Origin: Paramacrobiotus metropolitanus
Lineage: Eukaryota > Tardigrada > Eutardigrada > Parachela > Macrobiotidae
DNA: 64,000 nucleotides
Assembly (NCBI RefSeq): GCF_019649055.1
Contig: NW_026570354.1
Location: 186,001-250,000, forward strand
Reading direction: 5' to 3'
Within the stretch, counting starts at the first letter, position 1. Each line of letters opens with the position of its first letter. Position numbers and translations under genes: made by a program. Below are positions 20,352 through 32,634 of this stretch, piece after piece. The notes beneath the pieces are model-generated. The model searched no databases. It was not told where the DNA came from and saw only the letters and a program-made list of their open reading frames with translations.

Positions 20352-23300
20352 CTATGCAAACCCACCGTGACTGCGAGCAATGGGCGCATGGTTGCTGAAA
20401 GCGAACTCCGCCATGGAATTCCCGTTGGACGCCAGCCGGCACTGCTGCTTGGCATGCCAGGGAAAGCGCCGCGCGTCGACCTGTGCATCCGCCTCCTCGT
20501 TCTCCTCCTCCGACGAGACCGTCTTCCGGCCGTCCCCTCGCAGCCCGTGACGTCCACTTCAGCCAGCGGCGACTGCTCGTCCGACGAGCCCTGCCACCCT
20601 GGATCTTCCTGGGCATCCATGCCGTTCTCCAGCAGTACCAGCGCGTTGAGTGCCGAGGCGGTGGTGGTGGTCGGTGTCAGGACGTTCAGCGGCGCACTGC
20701 TTTGACTGTGAGCGCTCGCCTGCGCGTCCGAGTCGGAGCGGCTGCTGGAGCGGCGTTTCCAGCAGTTGGGGTTCTTCTCCTTGTACGTCACGGCCAGCTG
20801 CTTGGCCTGCTCCGTGTACTGCTGGCGCTCCTCGTGGCTCAGCTTCTTCCAGTGCTCGCCCAACATACAACTGATCGCTCTGCAAAACATTCCGTAAAAA
20901 TAAAATTATTTCAACAGCAACATATTAAAAATTAAAATTAAAACAGGAGAGTAATATTGAAATTATAAATTTTGTTGCCGGTTAAAGGCTAACCGGTTGT
21001 CGCGGCCGGGGAACTGCTGCGTGTAGACGACGCGGTAGCGCTGCGCGAAGAGCATGAAGGCGTTCATCGGCCGCTTGGTCTTGTCGTCGCCGGCGCCCGC
21101 GCGCTCCTTCTCGCGCTTCTTGTCCTTGTGGCGGATGCGCGGCTGCCGGTTCCCCGGCAGCAACTGGTTCTCGATCAGTCCGCCGTTCCCCATGGTCGGC
21201 GACGTCATCTGCCAGTGACCGTTCGGCGTCGGCCCTGTTCCCTCCATCGGTCCTCTCGTCAGACGAGTCTGTTCGGTCAAATCAAAATTACCCAATTTGT
21301 TCGCAAGCAACGACAACTAAACGATAAATAAATTTTTTTATTTTCATTACTTGTTCAGTCGGATAGCTGGACGGATCGACTCCCATCCCGGCGTGCGGCC
21401 AGCCCATCCCGAACGGCATATTGCCGACGCCGGCCAGCAAGACCGCACTGGTGAGATCCGGCGGATGCGCGCTGATGACGTCCGAGACGGAGAGTTGTTG
21501 GCAGCTGAGCCCGAGGACGCCGAGCGTGGCCAGCGGATCCAGCGACAACCAGCCGCGCTCGTGATTGTAGAAGGGGTGGAAGGTGGGACACAACGCCCGG
21601 AGGCACAGGGCGCCGCGGCTCGAGTGCCGGTGGGACGGGGCCCGGGTGTTGCCTAGAGGACTGCCCTGCGCCGCTTCGCCAGAGTGACCGACGGGCTTCA
21701 GGTTCAGCTCCACCTGCTCGTCGCTTTTTACGTAGTCCATCAACCGGAAATTAGCGCCCACGCTACGCAGACCAAAATGAAATTATTATATTAAAAAATA
21801 ATAAATTTAATTTTATTGAATATTCCGCAAATTTCGCACCGAAACTAAAATGACCAACAAAATAATTCTAATAAAAATAATAAATCAATATTTATTCCGT
21901 AACTAGCACCGGAATTAAACAGACAAATGAAATAATTCCAATGATAATAAAAATATTAAATTCACTCCTGAATATTATTTAGAGAACTAGCACTCAGTAC
22001 GTACCGACGCTAACTAGATGAAAGTACAGCTCAAATAAAAATATTAATAAATTTAATAATGAATATTTACTTAAAAATCGATATTAATTTAACGAAATGG
22101 ATATTTTATTGGTAGAACTGAATTAAATGATCCGTGACTTACTCGAAATCAACGTTATTGAGCTGGTACGCTTCGACGCGCTGGTACTCGACGGCCGCCG
22201 GTACATCGTCGCCCATGAGGATCTTGAGCGATGTGCCTGTGGAACCATCCCAAATGTTTGAATATTTTTTTCAGTGGACAAAATTTTTTTTGGACAAAAC
22301 TGTTTCTCAATTTTTTTACCTGGAAAAAAACAGAGAAACACAAAAGCCCCGCTGCCATTCTGCGGTCCCTTGGGAAACGGGTAGCTGGCTTGCTGAGCGG
22401 CCGCCAGGGAATGAAAATAGCCGGCGGACAACGGCAGCGGCCGCGATGGACCGTGGGCAGAGTGCGATGGCTGCAGGGTGTCCAATGACCCCGATCCGAA
22501 GCCCGAGCTGGACGTCGACCCCGATCCGGAGCCGGGCGCCGAGACGTATGCCCGGGATCAGCTGCTCCGCCTTCACGCCCATCCCGAGGTCCCCCATCGG
22601 CATCCCAAAGCCCGGGAAGCTGTACGGGACATGCCCGCCGTACACCGGGCTGAAGGGCGCGGCCAGGGGCGTGGCGCAGTAGGGCGGGTAGTATGCGGCG
22701 TACTCTGCAAGGAAACACGTTAATAATAACTTTGCTGAGGTTAGCATTTTTATGAAAAAGTACCTGATCCGAATAATTTGTAGGGAAAGGCACCAGTCAT
22801 GAAGGGACTAGCCAGCGGCGAATACAGCGCCCCGGCGCCCGGGGACGCCGTCTCCCGTTTGGTGGGGAGCGAGGGGATGGGCGGGGCCGAGCGCGGCGCC
22901 AAGGCCGAGGCGGCCAGGGACTGGCGCTGCGAGTGGGAGAAGTTGGAGATGGAGGAGTCGATGCGGATGGGCGGCGGTTTGCGTTTGCGCCGGGAGGAGC
23001 TGCTGCTCTGGGACCCGGTGGGGGCGGTGGTCGGGGTGCCGCCGGGGGTGGCGGTCATGCTGGGGGGACCGGTGGACTGGCGGCTGCGCGGCCGACTCTG
23101 CTTGGCGGACATCTCCACGTCGCTGCCGTCCGAGTGGTGCAGCGCGGCCCGCAGCCGTTCGTAACTGCCCGGCGGAACCGGCGCAGGGTGCGCTTTTTCG
23201 CGGTTACTGCAAAATGTAATCAGCAATTATTTTCATTAATTTTTTTTCACTTCAAGAAGCAACGTAATTATTAAATCTGCAATCGATACCCTCGTTCGTA

Positions 23301-25638
23301 GTTCATGCAAGGTGTGCGGCCGTATGTAACGACTACTGTTTTTTCGAATTTTCTTAAATTATTTTTGTTGTACAAAAATAATTATTTTATTTTAAATTAC
23401 TGTACCCTAACCCTGCACTTGAAGGAAATTTGTACGCTATGAGCGACGCGGTGCTGTATAGCCGGATAAACATTCAACCAATTCACGTTTAAACACGCAC
23501 TAGCTGCAAGCCGCGTATGTGAATGGTGAATGGCTCGTACAAGTGCGTGCGGCTGCACTGTACAAATTTCCTTCAAGTGCAGGGTTAGGGTACAGTAATG
23601 TAATTCCTGATTCAAAATTTTTTAACGTGTAACAAGTGTTTTCCTAACAGACAAAAAGATATTCGGAGACTCTCTTCTGCGCTGGTTTAATTAATTTTAA
23701 TTTTGTGGAGCACGATGATTCATGTAACCGGTTAATTCGATCGCGAAAAAGCCTTCTAGCCCTTTCTGACGCTTACGGCACATCTGCCCTGCCACTGTTA
23801 AATGCAAGTGCATTTTACAAAATTAGTAGTCAGCGGTCAGGCTTCTTAGCGCACTCTGCATGGAGTCGGTGCAGAGCGTAAACTGATGCCTGCATGTCCG
23901 AGCAGTGACGCCTCCGTCGGCGCGGCGGCGCTGCAAATGCAAGCACAAGTAATCCACAGGCTGGCTAATCAGTAATCGGCCGGGAAAAAGCGACAAGTGC
24001 AGGTCGGAGATAGATAGCAGGATGGGAGGAGATGCATCTGCCTCGATCTGTCTGAGGAGGTCTGTGCTGCATCATGCGTGACTTGAAGTCTACTTGTCGC
24101 GCTGACCAGTGGCTGCGACGCCAGCGGAACAAGTGCAGCAGTATTTGCACCTGCGCCTTTACAGATATTGTGCCATAACTGCCATTTACAGGCTGGCAAA
24201 GCTGAAAGGGGTCACCCGGGCCTGACTGCGCTTTAAAGTAGCCGGGTGGAACAAGATGCGGACAAACGATAGCCGAGATTAGGTTGCGCTCTCTCTCAAA
24301 TTTTCCATTTTCCCTTTCTCTCCTTCGCGTTCTCTTCTTCTCTCCTTCGCGCCACAAAGCGCTCGAGCAAATCTGCGACAAGTGCCGTGCAGTTAATATA
24401 ACACAGATGTGCATGTAAGAATACACGTCCAGTCTTTCGGGCGGCGGGGGGCGGGGCCAGCAGATCAGACAATAATTGCTGTTGTGAGCTTAAACTGCGT
24501 TTTAAGGTCAGCGCGTTATGAAACAGAGGAAAGTTCAGATATCATCAACGTATTTTTCCGCTCTAGTCGTTGTAGCCAGTTATGACGGTTTGCAAAACAA
24601 ATGCCGCAGTTAATCAATTGGGGAACTAACAACACAATTCATAAACAACAGACCGGCAAATTCGAAACCGGCAGTGATCAAAAGCCGCACATAAAGGCTG
24701 GCCGCCGCAATTCAAAACCAACCGGCCGCATAATCGCAAAGAACACAGCATATTAGTGCAATATTTTGTAGATTATCAACGTTTTCTTTAGATGAAACGC
24801 AAAAAGATAATTAAGTTTAACAAATTAATTGGCAAAATAAATATAAATAATTCAAAGGAAATACATTTAGATTTATACGTTTTTATACATTTAGAAAATT
24901 ACAAGAATGGTTTCAAAAAATTTTTAAAAGTGCTGTAAGCGCAAAAAAAAAACATAAACAAAAACAGAAATAAATAATAGATACTATCGCAATAAAAGAT
25001 TGGTTAATAACAAATAATGCACAATCATCTTAAATGTTTTATTAAATACTGAAAACAACATTGCCCGGACTCACCCCGAACTGGGAAGCGCCGCATTCAG
25101 GGATCTCGCGGAGGGAAAACGGCACCGACTCTCCCGCTCGCGCGCTTTTCTGCTCATACTCGGCGAAGACGCTGTGGGACTGGGGCGTCTTCGTAAAGGC
25201 CCCCGGCGACGCCTCCGGGGAGGCGGCGAAGGGGAAGGCCGTGGCGTGGCCCGCCGAGAGGTCGGAGCGCGGCGTGGAGGAGGAGCTGGCGGGGGAGAGG
25301 CCCGCGTGGGGCGGGTAGAAGGCCGCCGGGAAGGGCGCGTAGCCGGGGACCATTCCCGGGAGGTAGGGGCTGTTCAGAGGCACCGGAGGGCCCAGGTGGG
25401 CCGGGGAGAAGCCGCAGGCGGGCGCGTAGAGGTGCGCCGTGTTGGCCAGGTTGTGCTTGCCGGCGGAGGAGGCCGGCACCCCCGGCGCGGCCGGGGCGGA
25501 GCGCGGCGAGGCTGCAGCGAGGGGACGGCCGCCGGGGTCGCTGGCGGAGAGCTGCGGGGATTCCGGGAGGCTCTCCCACGGCCGGTGCAGCGGACCGGAC
25601 TGGGAGGTGCCCAGCATGGCGGGGAACGAGGGGTTCAT
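20352..25638 (-). CDS. HBP1-like: HBP1-like transcription factor (AXH domain + HMG box)
   Basis: Exons read 25075-25638, 22764-23206, 22320-22704, 22143-22236, 21351-21762, 20994-21268 and 20352-20879, about 900 residues. The first three are Pro/Ser-rich and disordered, with RRKRKPPP near residue 235. The AXH domain spans exons 3-5: FLCFFPGTSLKIL resembles the HBP1 start, and HPFY..GWLSLDP and LSCQQLSVSDV are the AXH core. The HMG box is split over exons 6-7 (KRPMNAFMLFAQRYRV; GEHWKKLSHEERQQY; NPNCWKRR), with phase matching at GRDNR|AISC. AXH plus a C-terminal HMG box is specific to HBP1, a nuclear, mainly repressive regulator of cell-cycle and Wnt genes. Human HBP1 is 514 residues, so this protein is longer at both ends. 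Frame breaks: the exon 1/2 phases disagree, exon 3 shifts by one base near 22551-22556, and the last exon shifts at the C run 20534-20537. The identity is firm, the exact CDS is not. Confidence 0.85.
23396..23599. mobile_element. 204-bp MITE with perfect 40-bp inverted repeats
   Basis: The first 40 bases (23396-23435, beginning ATTACTGTACCCTAACCCTG) are exactly repeated in reverse complement at 23560-23599. The 124-base interior has no coding potential. It lies in the intron between the first two HBP1-like exons. Perfect ends suggest recent insertion. Target duplication is not obvious. Confidence 0.85.
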
Positions 25639-28600
25639 TGGCGATGACGATGAGGATAATTATAATTGGGCAGAGATAAGCATCGCTCTAGCAGGTTCAT
25701 TATATGACTCATGCGTCCAATTAATCATTCCGTCGCTGTCTCGCGGTGACCGGATTCTCACTAATAAACCGTTCGCATCCAAATTCAAAAGATTATTTTT
25801 AAAAATGAAAAATCAAAAATCAATGATGTCATCAACAGATCAGGAATTATTTTCCGCTGCGGTTTAGAAATGATGGCTGGAAATATCAGGCTTGGAAAAG
25901 CGTCCACAGAAACAACATTATGATGGATAATATTTTTATAAAATCCGAAGCCACGATTTATAACTGAGAAGTTTATACGATTTTGCGCTGAATCAACAAT
26001 GGAAGAAGGAAACAGGCCGCGTGGAAAGCGAAAGGGATTTGAATGCGCCTGCAGTTGGCCGAGCACAAATAAGCGCGTAAAGTGCAGCAATGGGAATGGA
26101 GCAAGACAACAGGTTAGCGCGAGCAGTGAGCAGCAACCTGTTGCCAGAAATGAGAATCGACTGTACTGATCAATCACAACACGCCGTGTTCCTTTCTCTC
26201 TTTCGGGGGAATGGACAAGACGCGCGCTTTCACCGCTAGGCACTAGGCAGAGACAAGAAAGTGCCAACGCTTTCTCCCTTTGATGCGCTTTCTCTCGTGT
26301 TCGATTCCAATTCGAATCCAGGCAAACACGATCCATGCATTGTGGATTGTGAGGCACAGGCGCAGACAGCGGCCGATGCGATTGGCTCGGTCTGCTTCCT
26401 TTCTTCTTGCGCTTTCCTTCTCAGTTGCCCGTTGCCAGGCCAGGCGAATGGCCCATTCGCATTTTCGCACGTGATGCGCCGAACAAAGACGACTCGGCCC
26501 ATTCTCTGGCCTTTCTTCTCAAGGAAGACGGGCATTCTAATTTATGCCGAGAGTGTAAATGCAGTGCTGGCTGCATTGTTGACGCTGCCAGGCTAAATGC
26601 TAAATGCAAATTGCCCGGCCGAGGCAATCAGCAATGGCCACGTCCATTGCTTGCTTTTCTTGCTTTCTTTCATTCTTCCTCTCCATTCTATTCTTCCTGA
26701 CGGTCAACAAAGCCCGGCTATTCTTAGCCACCTGACACGACCACGACACCAGATACAGCTGTGTTGTAGTTGTGTGCCATACTGTTCATGTTGTGTGCCA
26801 AACAGCCAAACACGAAATGGGCCGCAAGGCGGAGTTGGCCGCGCTTAAGCATTGTCAGCAAACAGCAGTGTCCAGTGTCCACAGGTTGGCAGTGGTTGCA
26901 CGGGCCACTTGATGCCCTTCTCACGGCGTTGCATGCATGGGAACGCAGGCTCCACTCAACGTCCGTCATACTCCATACACAGGTGGATTAATCATTATCG
27001 CGCATTCATTTCTTGGTCAGTAAAAGATAATAATTAAGACTGTCGTCGCTGGCAAGATTCGGTCGGTACACGTTCAATGAATAATCATGCAACGTTTGAT
27101 CATGGTTACGCATGGAAAATAATACTCTTTGAGCACTAGTTAAAATTAATATTCTTTTGCTGGTTGTTATTAATTTTGCAAAAATAGTGAAGTAAAGCGT
27201 GTCTCGTCTATGTTTCTTTACTGGCATGGTTTGACTGTCAACTTTGACAGCCCAAGCCATAAATTTAAGCGCGTCATAAAAATCCTTAATCACTGTATGG
27301 GGCACGTTTAAAATCGAATGCCTGTCTGTTACGGTATTCGATTGCCCTGATCTGATAGCCTGTCCTTGCCGAAAGAGCGGTTGATCCATTCCTTGGCAAC
27401 ATGCCTGTTTTCTGGCGCATTGAAATCAAAATTTGGTTTTGATAATTTACATTAAAGTACTGTACTTACTTACTCACTGGATTTTTCTTAATCACGCTAC
27501 AGTTTTCTGTGGAAACTGGAAACTTGGTAGTTGGTACACGACTGCTAGAAAATCAACTAAAAACTTTAAGTTTATAACGAGTAATTGCAGTTGCACTGTT
27601 CAAATTAAACGATAATTACGAACGAAGAAGGCGGAGTCGTGAATACAGTAAGTTATTGTTTTGTCGCAGCGGCAGTCCATTAACATGTTAACGGTTAATT
27701 GTTGTAATTTTTGTTATCACATAATTATTATGACTTGGTACGTAACTATTAAAAATTATTTTATATGTACGCATCTGCCCTAAAATTAATGTAATTATTG
27801 GCCTTGATCTGTGTCATTTCCGAATAACAAATTTCATACGCCGCAGGTACCTATTTATCGTTAATAAAATTAATTAATAATTTACTTATAGCACTTCTAC
27901 AGATACAGTATCTGTAGGTACAGTATACGCTCACTTGTGACAAAAAGTCTGCAGTATAATCAGTTGCAGTTGAACTGTAGCGGATATACTTGTGATAAAT
28001 ATTGCAGCACTATCAAATATGTACTGTAATGGAGATTCATAGCTAGATATACAAATCAATATAATCATTCTGATTGTAATAATGTAAATGAGCTTGTATG
28101 TACGACTTATTAGCCAATAGGGCTGATACATCATACAGCCGTACAATTATGTGGCATTTCTATAATATTATTGTGCTTGTACATGCTTATATCTGGTGAC
28201 CGGTGTACAGAATCGGGATTTCCGGTGAGAGCATTACAGTAATAATAATTACTACAAAAGCACAAACCGTTAGAGCCGGCTGGTTACTAATTTTGTGCAC
28301 TGATCAGTGCGATGTGTTGTAATTACTTTTGCTTAATGCGTCCAGTTCCGTCAACTAAATTTCAGAAATTTGAAACTTATCGAGGAAATTAATCGTTTCA
28401 AACTCAAATAAATAAATGCGCTTAACTTATGGAGGAATTGCAGGCTTATTTTGTGGAATGTCTCTCACATCATTCTGTTTTAATGTGTATGCAGTTTTTA
28501 CTGTACATAGATTTATTGTAGACTGAAGAGGACCGTGTACAGTACAATACGTTGCTAATACTGTACTAGCACAAGTACTTACTACATATAATATTATATC

Positions 28601-28914
28601 CGCCGGACCGCCGCCGTCACGCACGAACACAGCCAAGAGTTAAAAGTACAGTAGTAGTAAAATCAGCAGCTACGTACAGTACAACTGTGATCAACCGAGG
28701 ACATTAGAAAATATGCGATCAACGTTAACGCGCAGCCGCACTAATATTGTACAAACCAGAAAGAAATGCCCATCAGCTTCAACTAAAATTTCTTTGCGGT
28801 CCCACTCCAGGGAATTTAACGTGTTCAAGAGAAAAACACAACTGCTCATCGAAATCACAACTAAATGCACCGGGACGCACCCAGCGACTTCCGGTGCAGA
28901 AAAGTCAGGTCCGG
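25639..28914. other. Intergenic, no supported gene
   Basis: 25.64-26.9 kb has mixed composition and could hold the promoter and 5' untranslated exons of the HBP1-like gene. 27-28.7 kb is AT-rich. No domain or exon chain was found on either strand. Confidence 0.4.
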
Positions 28915-31900
28915 TCAATACTTGGTGGAGGATCCGTTGCGGTGCACCATGGCGTAGTGATCCCCGTATCCCGGATGCATGCTGCGCTCCCGCAGCGACA
29001 GCTCCTCGCGCTCCAACGCCGGGTCGTGCAGTTGCAGCGGCCGCCCTAGGGGTGGCGGTGGCTGGTAGTAGGGGGAGGGGCCACGCGGCTGGTACTGCGA
29101 CTGACCCACCAGCCCGTTCACCGGGATGCTGTGGACGCTGTGCCGGTCCCCGGGGATGCTGCCGGCGCCCGACATCCCGCTGGTGTGCGACCACACGTTC
29201 TTCACCGTGTCGTACTCGCCCCAGGCCGACGCCGGCTCCGCGTGGATCTCGTCGGTGCGGTCCTTGCGCGTGCAGTTGCACGACACCGCCGAGCACATTA
29301 TGATGTTCACTGCACCGGAAATGGAATTTAATTAAGTATTCACTGCACCGGAAATGAATTTTAGTTATACACTGTACCGGAAATGAAATTCAATTAAATG
29401 TACACGGCACCGGAAGTGAAATAATGTAACACGTCACCAATAGCGGCCGCTTAATTAACCACAGCTGGACGTTGCAGAACATGGCTTACCGATGAGCATG
29501 ATGAGGAAGAGGATCCCGAAGGTGATGCACAGCGCCAAGACCCATTCGCCGTAGCCGCACTGGTTGGCCGTCGCGCTCACCGCCACTGGAACAACCGAAG
29601 CATCAGCGCTAGCCATTTTAATTCCCAAATCACCATAGATATCATAAAGCTGATATTAGCTAGTTCCTGTACAGTTCGAGATAGTCTCCAGGTCGCTGCA
29701 AATTACGCTCAGCGCTATAAGAAATTCTGTCAACTACAGTCGTGCGTAACGCTAACTGGCGGACTGAACGCTGCGTGCACCGTAATGATTCCGACAACAA
29801 TGTACCGACATGTAAGCCGCGCGCACGATGACCTAAAATATCGCGCATAAAAGCGGCGATAAAGTAGTACTGCCCGTTCTTAACGACGCTGTATTACCGC
29901 ACCGGAAATATATTCGTACTAATAAGAAATTAACAATTATGCGCTCGTCGGAAAAAAGCAGCCAAGTGCAGCGAGATCTGTAACGAGTACTGTGTAGTGT
30001 ATGAGTGCAGTTTGGCCGCGGGGCGTTGTCGCTGATTACGAATTACGAAGAGGTACACGGCGGCGCTAAACGATTTCTTTATTAGGAGATGTTATTTGCA
30101 CGCGTTGCCGCCATTGTACCCGTGACATAATATCGTCGCTTCGCGCACTGGACGCTTTGCACAGCAGCCGGTTTGACAGGCAATTACACCGCCGGCGTGG
30201 CTGCCGATAATGGATTGCGCTGTGTTTTGACGAGGCTCGCAAATATGGCTGTTGCCGATAATTGCTCATTTCCCATCAACACTTATTTCCGTGACAGCAA
30301 CCTGTATTTCTGTGGAAATCACTTTCCTGTCTAACTGCATTAATATTTCATGAAAATCGCTAAGGTGAACTTTTCAAATGAAGTAAAATCAGGAACTTCC
30401 GGTGCCTGACGCAATTGCAACCGCTCGGTGTGGTAGCATTGGGCGGATTCTATTTTTCCAGTTTGAAAAATTCCCTTCTTGATTTTCGTCAGAATAAATA
30501 ACTTGATCAAGAAGATTAGAAGAAACCGTTCTATAACTCCATGGAAGAAATGTTGTAGGTAAATGGAAGGCGAATAGTGCGAGTGCTAACTGAATTAATC
30601 AGCTGCGAAATATGCTTTTACGTTTTCGGTAGAATCCAACTTATTCGTTCAGCAAATGCACAGTAACAGGCAGAATTTTCGGCCGACTTACCGGCTCCAT
30701 CGGTGCTGCCCGGCTCGACGACGGTGAAGGTGGCGCCGGCCAGTCCCTGCGTGCTGACGTCACTGCGCGGGATCTTCAGCATGCTCTCCGCGTTGGGGTT
30801 GTAGCCGGCCTCGCCCGGACACAACGGCTGTGTCAAAACAAGCGCAACACAGTTAACACAGTGTCCAGTATGTCAAAGACTGTTAGTGACCTTTTGGCAG
30901 GGGACCCGGCAGAAGCCGACATCGCACTGGATGTGCATCTGCGTGGAGTCCTGGAACTTGAACATCTTGCTGACGACGGCCACGGCCGCCGTGTCGTTGG
31001 CGTCGAACTTGCCCAGCGGACTGTTGTCCACCGGACACCTGTCATACAAATACAGCGCTCGATCACGGCGTCACGTTAACGACAGCTTGACGACAGGCTG
31101 TTAATCAAGGATGGACTAATCAAACTGACCCGCGGTTGTCGCTCAGCTGCTGCGTGGCGTTGGAGCGCCCGAAGGCCACGCAGTTGGTGACGTCCAGCTG
31201 CTGGTTGCGGATGGTGGCGTTGGAGTAGACGACGCTCAGCAGGTACTGCTCGCCCTGCACCAGCCGGTTGTTGGCTACCTCTTCGCCTCTCTGCAGCAAC
31301 GAAAGTCGGACGCTTCCGCTGCAACGGCAAACGTTATTTTCACTTCCGGTGCGCTGTGTTCCGGCAATCGAGGCAACAGAATGGGCGCTTACTTGGCGAG
31401 TAATCCGTTCTGCGAGCAGCTGATGATGAACATCTTGTCGTTCTCCAGCTCCAGCATTTTGTGGGCGTGCACCTCGATGACCACCTTATAGTCGCCGGTC
31501 GCCTGCAATCCACACTTTTTCTCAACAACGACAACGGTTTTTTACGGTTTTTACGCTTTTTCCTGTATCACTAAGTAATTAGCTTTATTTGTGAATATTT
31601 CCATTTTTTCGCTGTGTAATTTATATTACAGCTGGAGAGTGATAATTAAATGAACGGTTGGGTTGGCAGGTTTACTCACTGACCAGCGCAGTCAATGAGC
31701 GCCGACAGAGAGGCTGTTTCTCTGCACTGGCACGGCTGCGCCCGAGCGACCAAGTGCAACCGACCAGTCAGCAGCTCTGATCGACTTGGCTGCCTGAGAT
31801 TGATCTGTAAAGGCACGCCATAAAACTGAATGTGGAATTATGACCATGAACAGCGCAGTGAGCGTAGTGCTGTTGGCTGCAGAAAAAGCAGCCACACCGA

Positions 31901-32634
31901 CGCGTGGACACGCTTGACCCTCTTCCCCACCGGCCACAGCCCCGCCCACGCGCCATTATAAACTAATCAGCGCTGATCACGCGTTTGATCAGCTCCCTTT
32001 ATGGCCCGGCCTTGCTGGCTGATTTCATTTATTAGGCAGCCATTTCGCAGTGGATCTGGCGCAGCGTCCGTCAAGTTATTTGTTTGCCGGACGTGTCAAT
32101 GCCGGCACTGGCTGGCTGCTGGTCAGTTGCGCCCAGTAATAAACACTGACGGACTGAATAGGATGTATAGGTATGTGCTTACAATGTCGCGCTGCTGCGC
32201 GCAGTAGATGGGGTCGTTGGGCGTGTTGAGGAGCGGCACGATGAGGACCGTCTGGCGGCTCTTGCCGTCGCCCAGCTGGAAGCAGGAGTCGCGGTGGCCG
32301 CGCGCGTTGATGATGCCGGCGAAGGGCTCGCTGGTGTCCACCGACACGAACATGTTGTCGCGATTGCACTCCGCCCGCACTATACAGACAAAAATAAAAA
32401 TAATTAATGCTGCTTCACGCAGGCACTTACGCACTGTAGAAATAATTTGCGCTAAAGTTGACAGCGTATCATTATGTTTTGAGAACATCCATTAACGCAA
32501 CCCCCAAACAGGGAATTAAGCCGGTCAGTTCGATTCAGTGCTGTATATTACGACTACTCACCTTTGGGGTTATTCTTGAATCCCAGAAGTTTGTTGTTGG
32601 CATTTCCGCTGGCAAATTGAGCACGGGCCGCCGC
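28915..32634 (-). CDS. ZP-domain type I membrane protein (5' end not found)
   Basis: Eight in-phase exons give the C-terminal 447 residues: 32562-32634, 32183-32379, 31393-31502, 31130-31318, 30891-31038, 30692-30827, 29490-29585 and 28915-29309. Exon 2 starts the ZP-N half (ECNRDNMFVSVDTSEPFAG..ARG..C). Exons 3-4 continue it (FIISCSQNG; NNRLVQGEQYLLSVVYSNA). Exon 5 is the ZP-C signature (CPVDNSPLGKFD; MHIQCDVGFCRVPC). Exon 7 is the membrane helix (WVLALCITFGILFLIMLI). The last exon is a cytoplasmic tail of about 125 residues, rich in Pro/Tyr/Gln. ZP domains polymerise into extracellular matrices such as invertebrate apical matrix and cuticle. No furin-type RxxR site is obvious between the domain and the helix. 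The signal-peptide exon should precede 32634 and end in phase 0. None was found, and an alternative join to the gene at 35.7-38.4 kb cannot be excluded. Confidence 0.8.
29305..29430. repeat. Short tandem repeat, CACCGGAAATG
   Basis: Four copies of a roughly 35-base unit starting ACTGCACCGGAAATG or a close variant (near 29308, 29341, 29371 and 29404). They lie in the intron before the last ZP exon. Confidence 0.75.
30300..30475. repeat. Dispersed repeat family, copy 1
   Basis: Landmarks in order: CTGTATTTCTGTGGAAATCAC, CATGAAAATC, AACTTCCGGTGCCTGACGCA, TTGCAACCGCTCGG and TTCCCTTCTTGATTTTC. The same order recurs at 58119-58325, with related copies near 37905-38050 and 38100-38245. It lies in a ZP-gene intron. 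Confidence 0.6.

Noticed and set aside
26280-26340. TTCGATTCC/TTCGAATCC motifs suggesting a tRNA
   Set aside because: No cloverleaf: the acceptor stem, anticodon stem and box A could not be paired around them.
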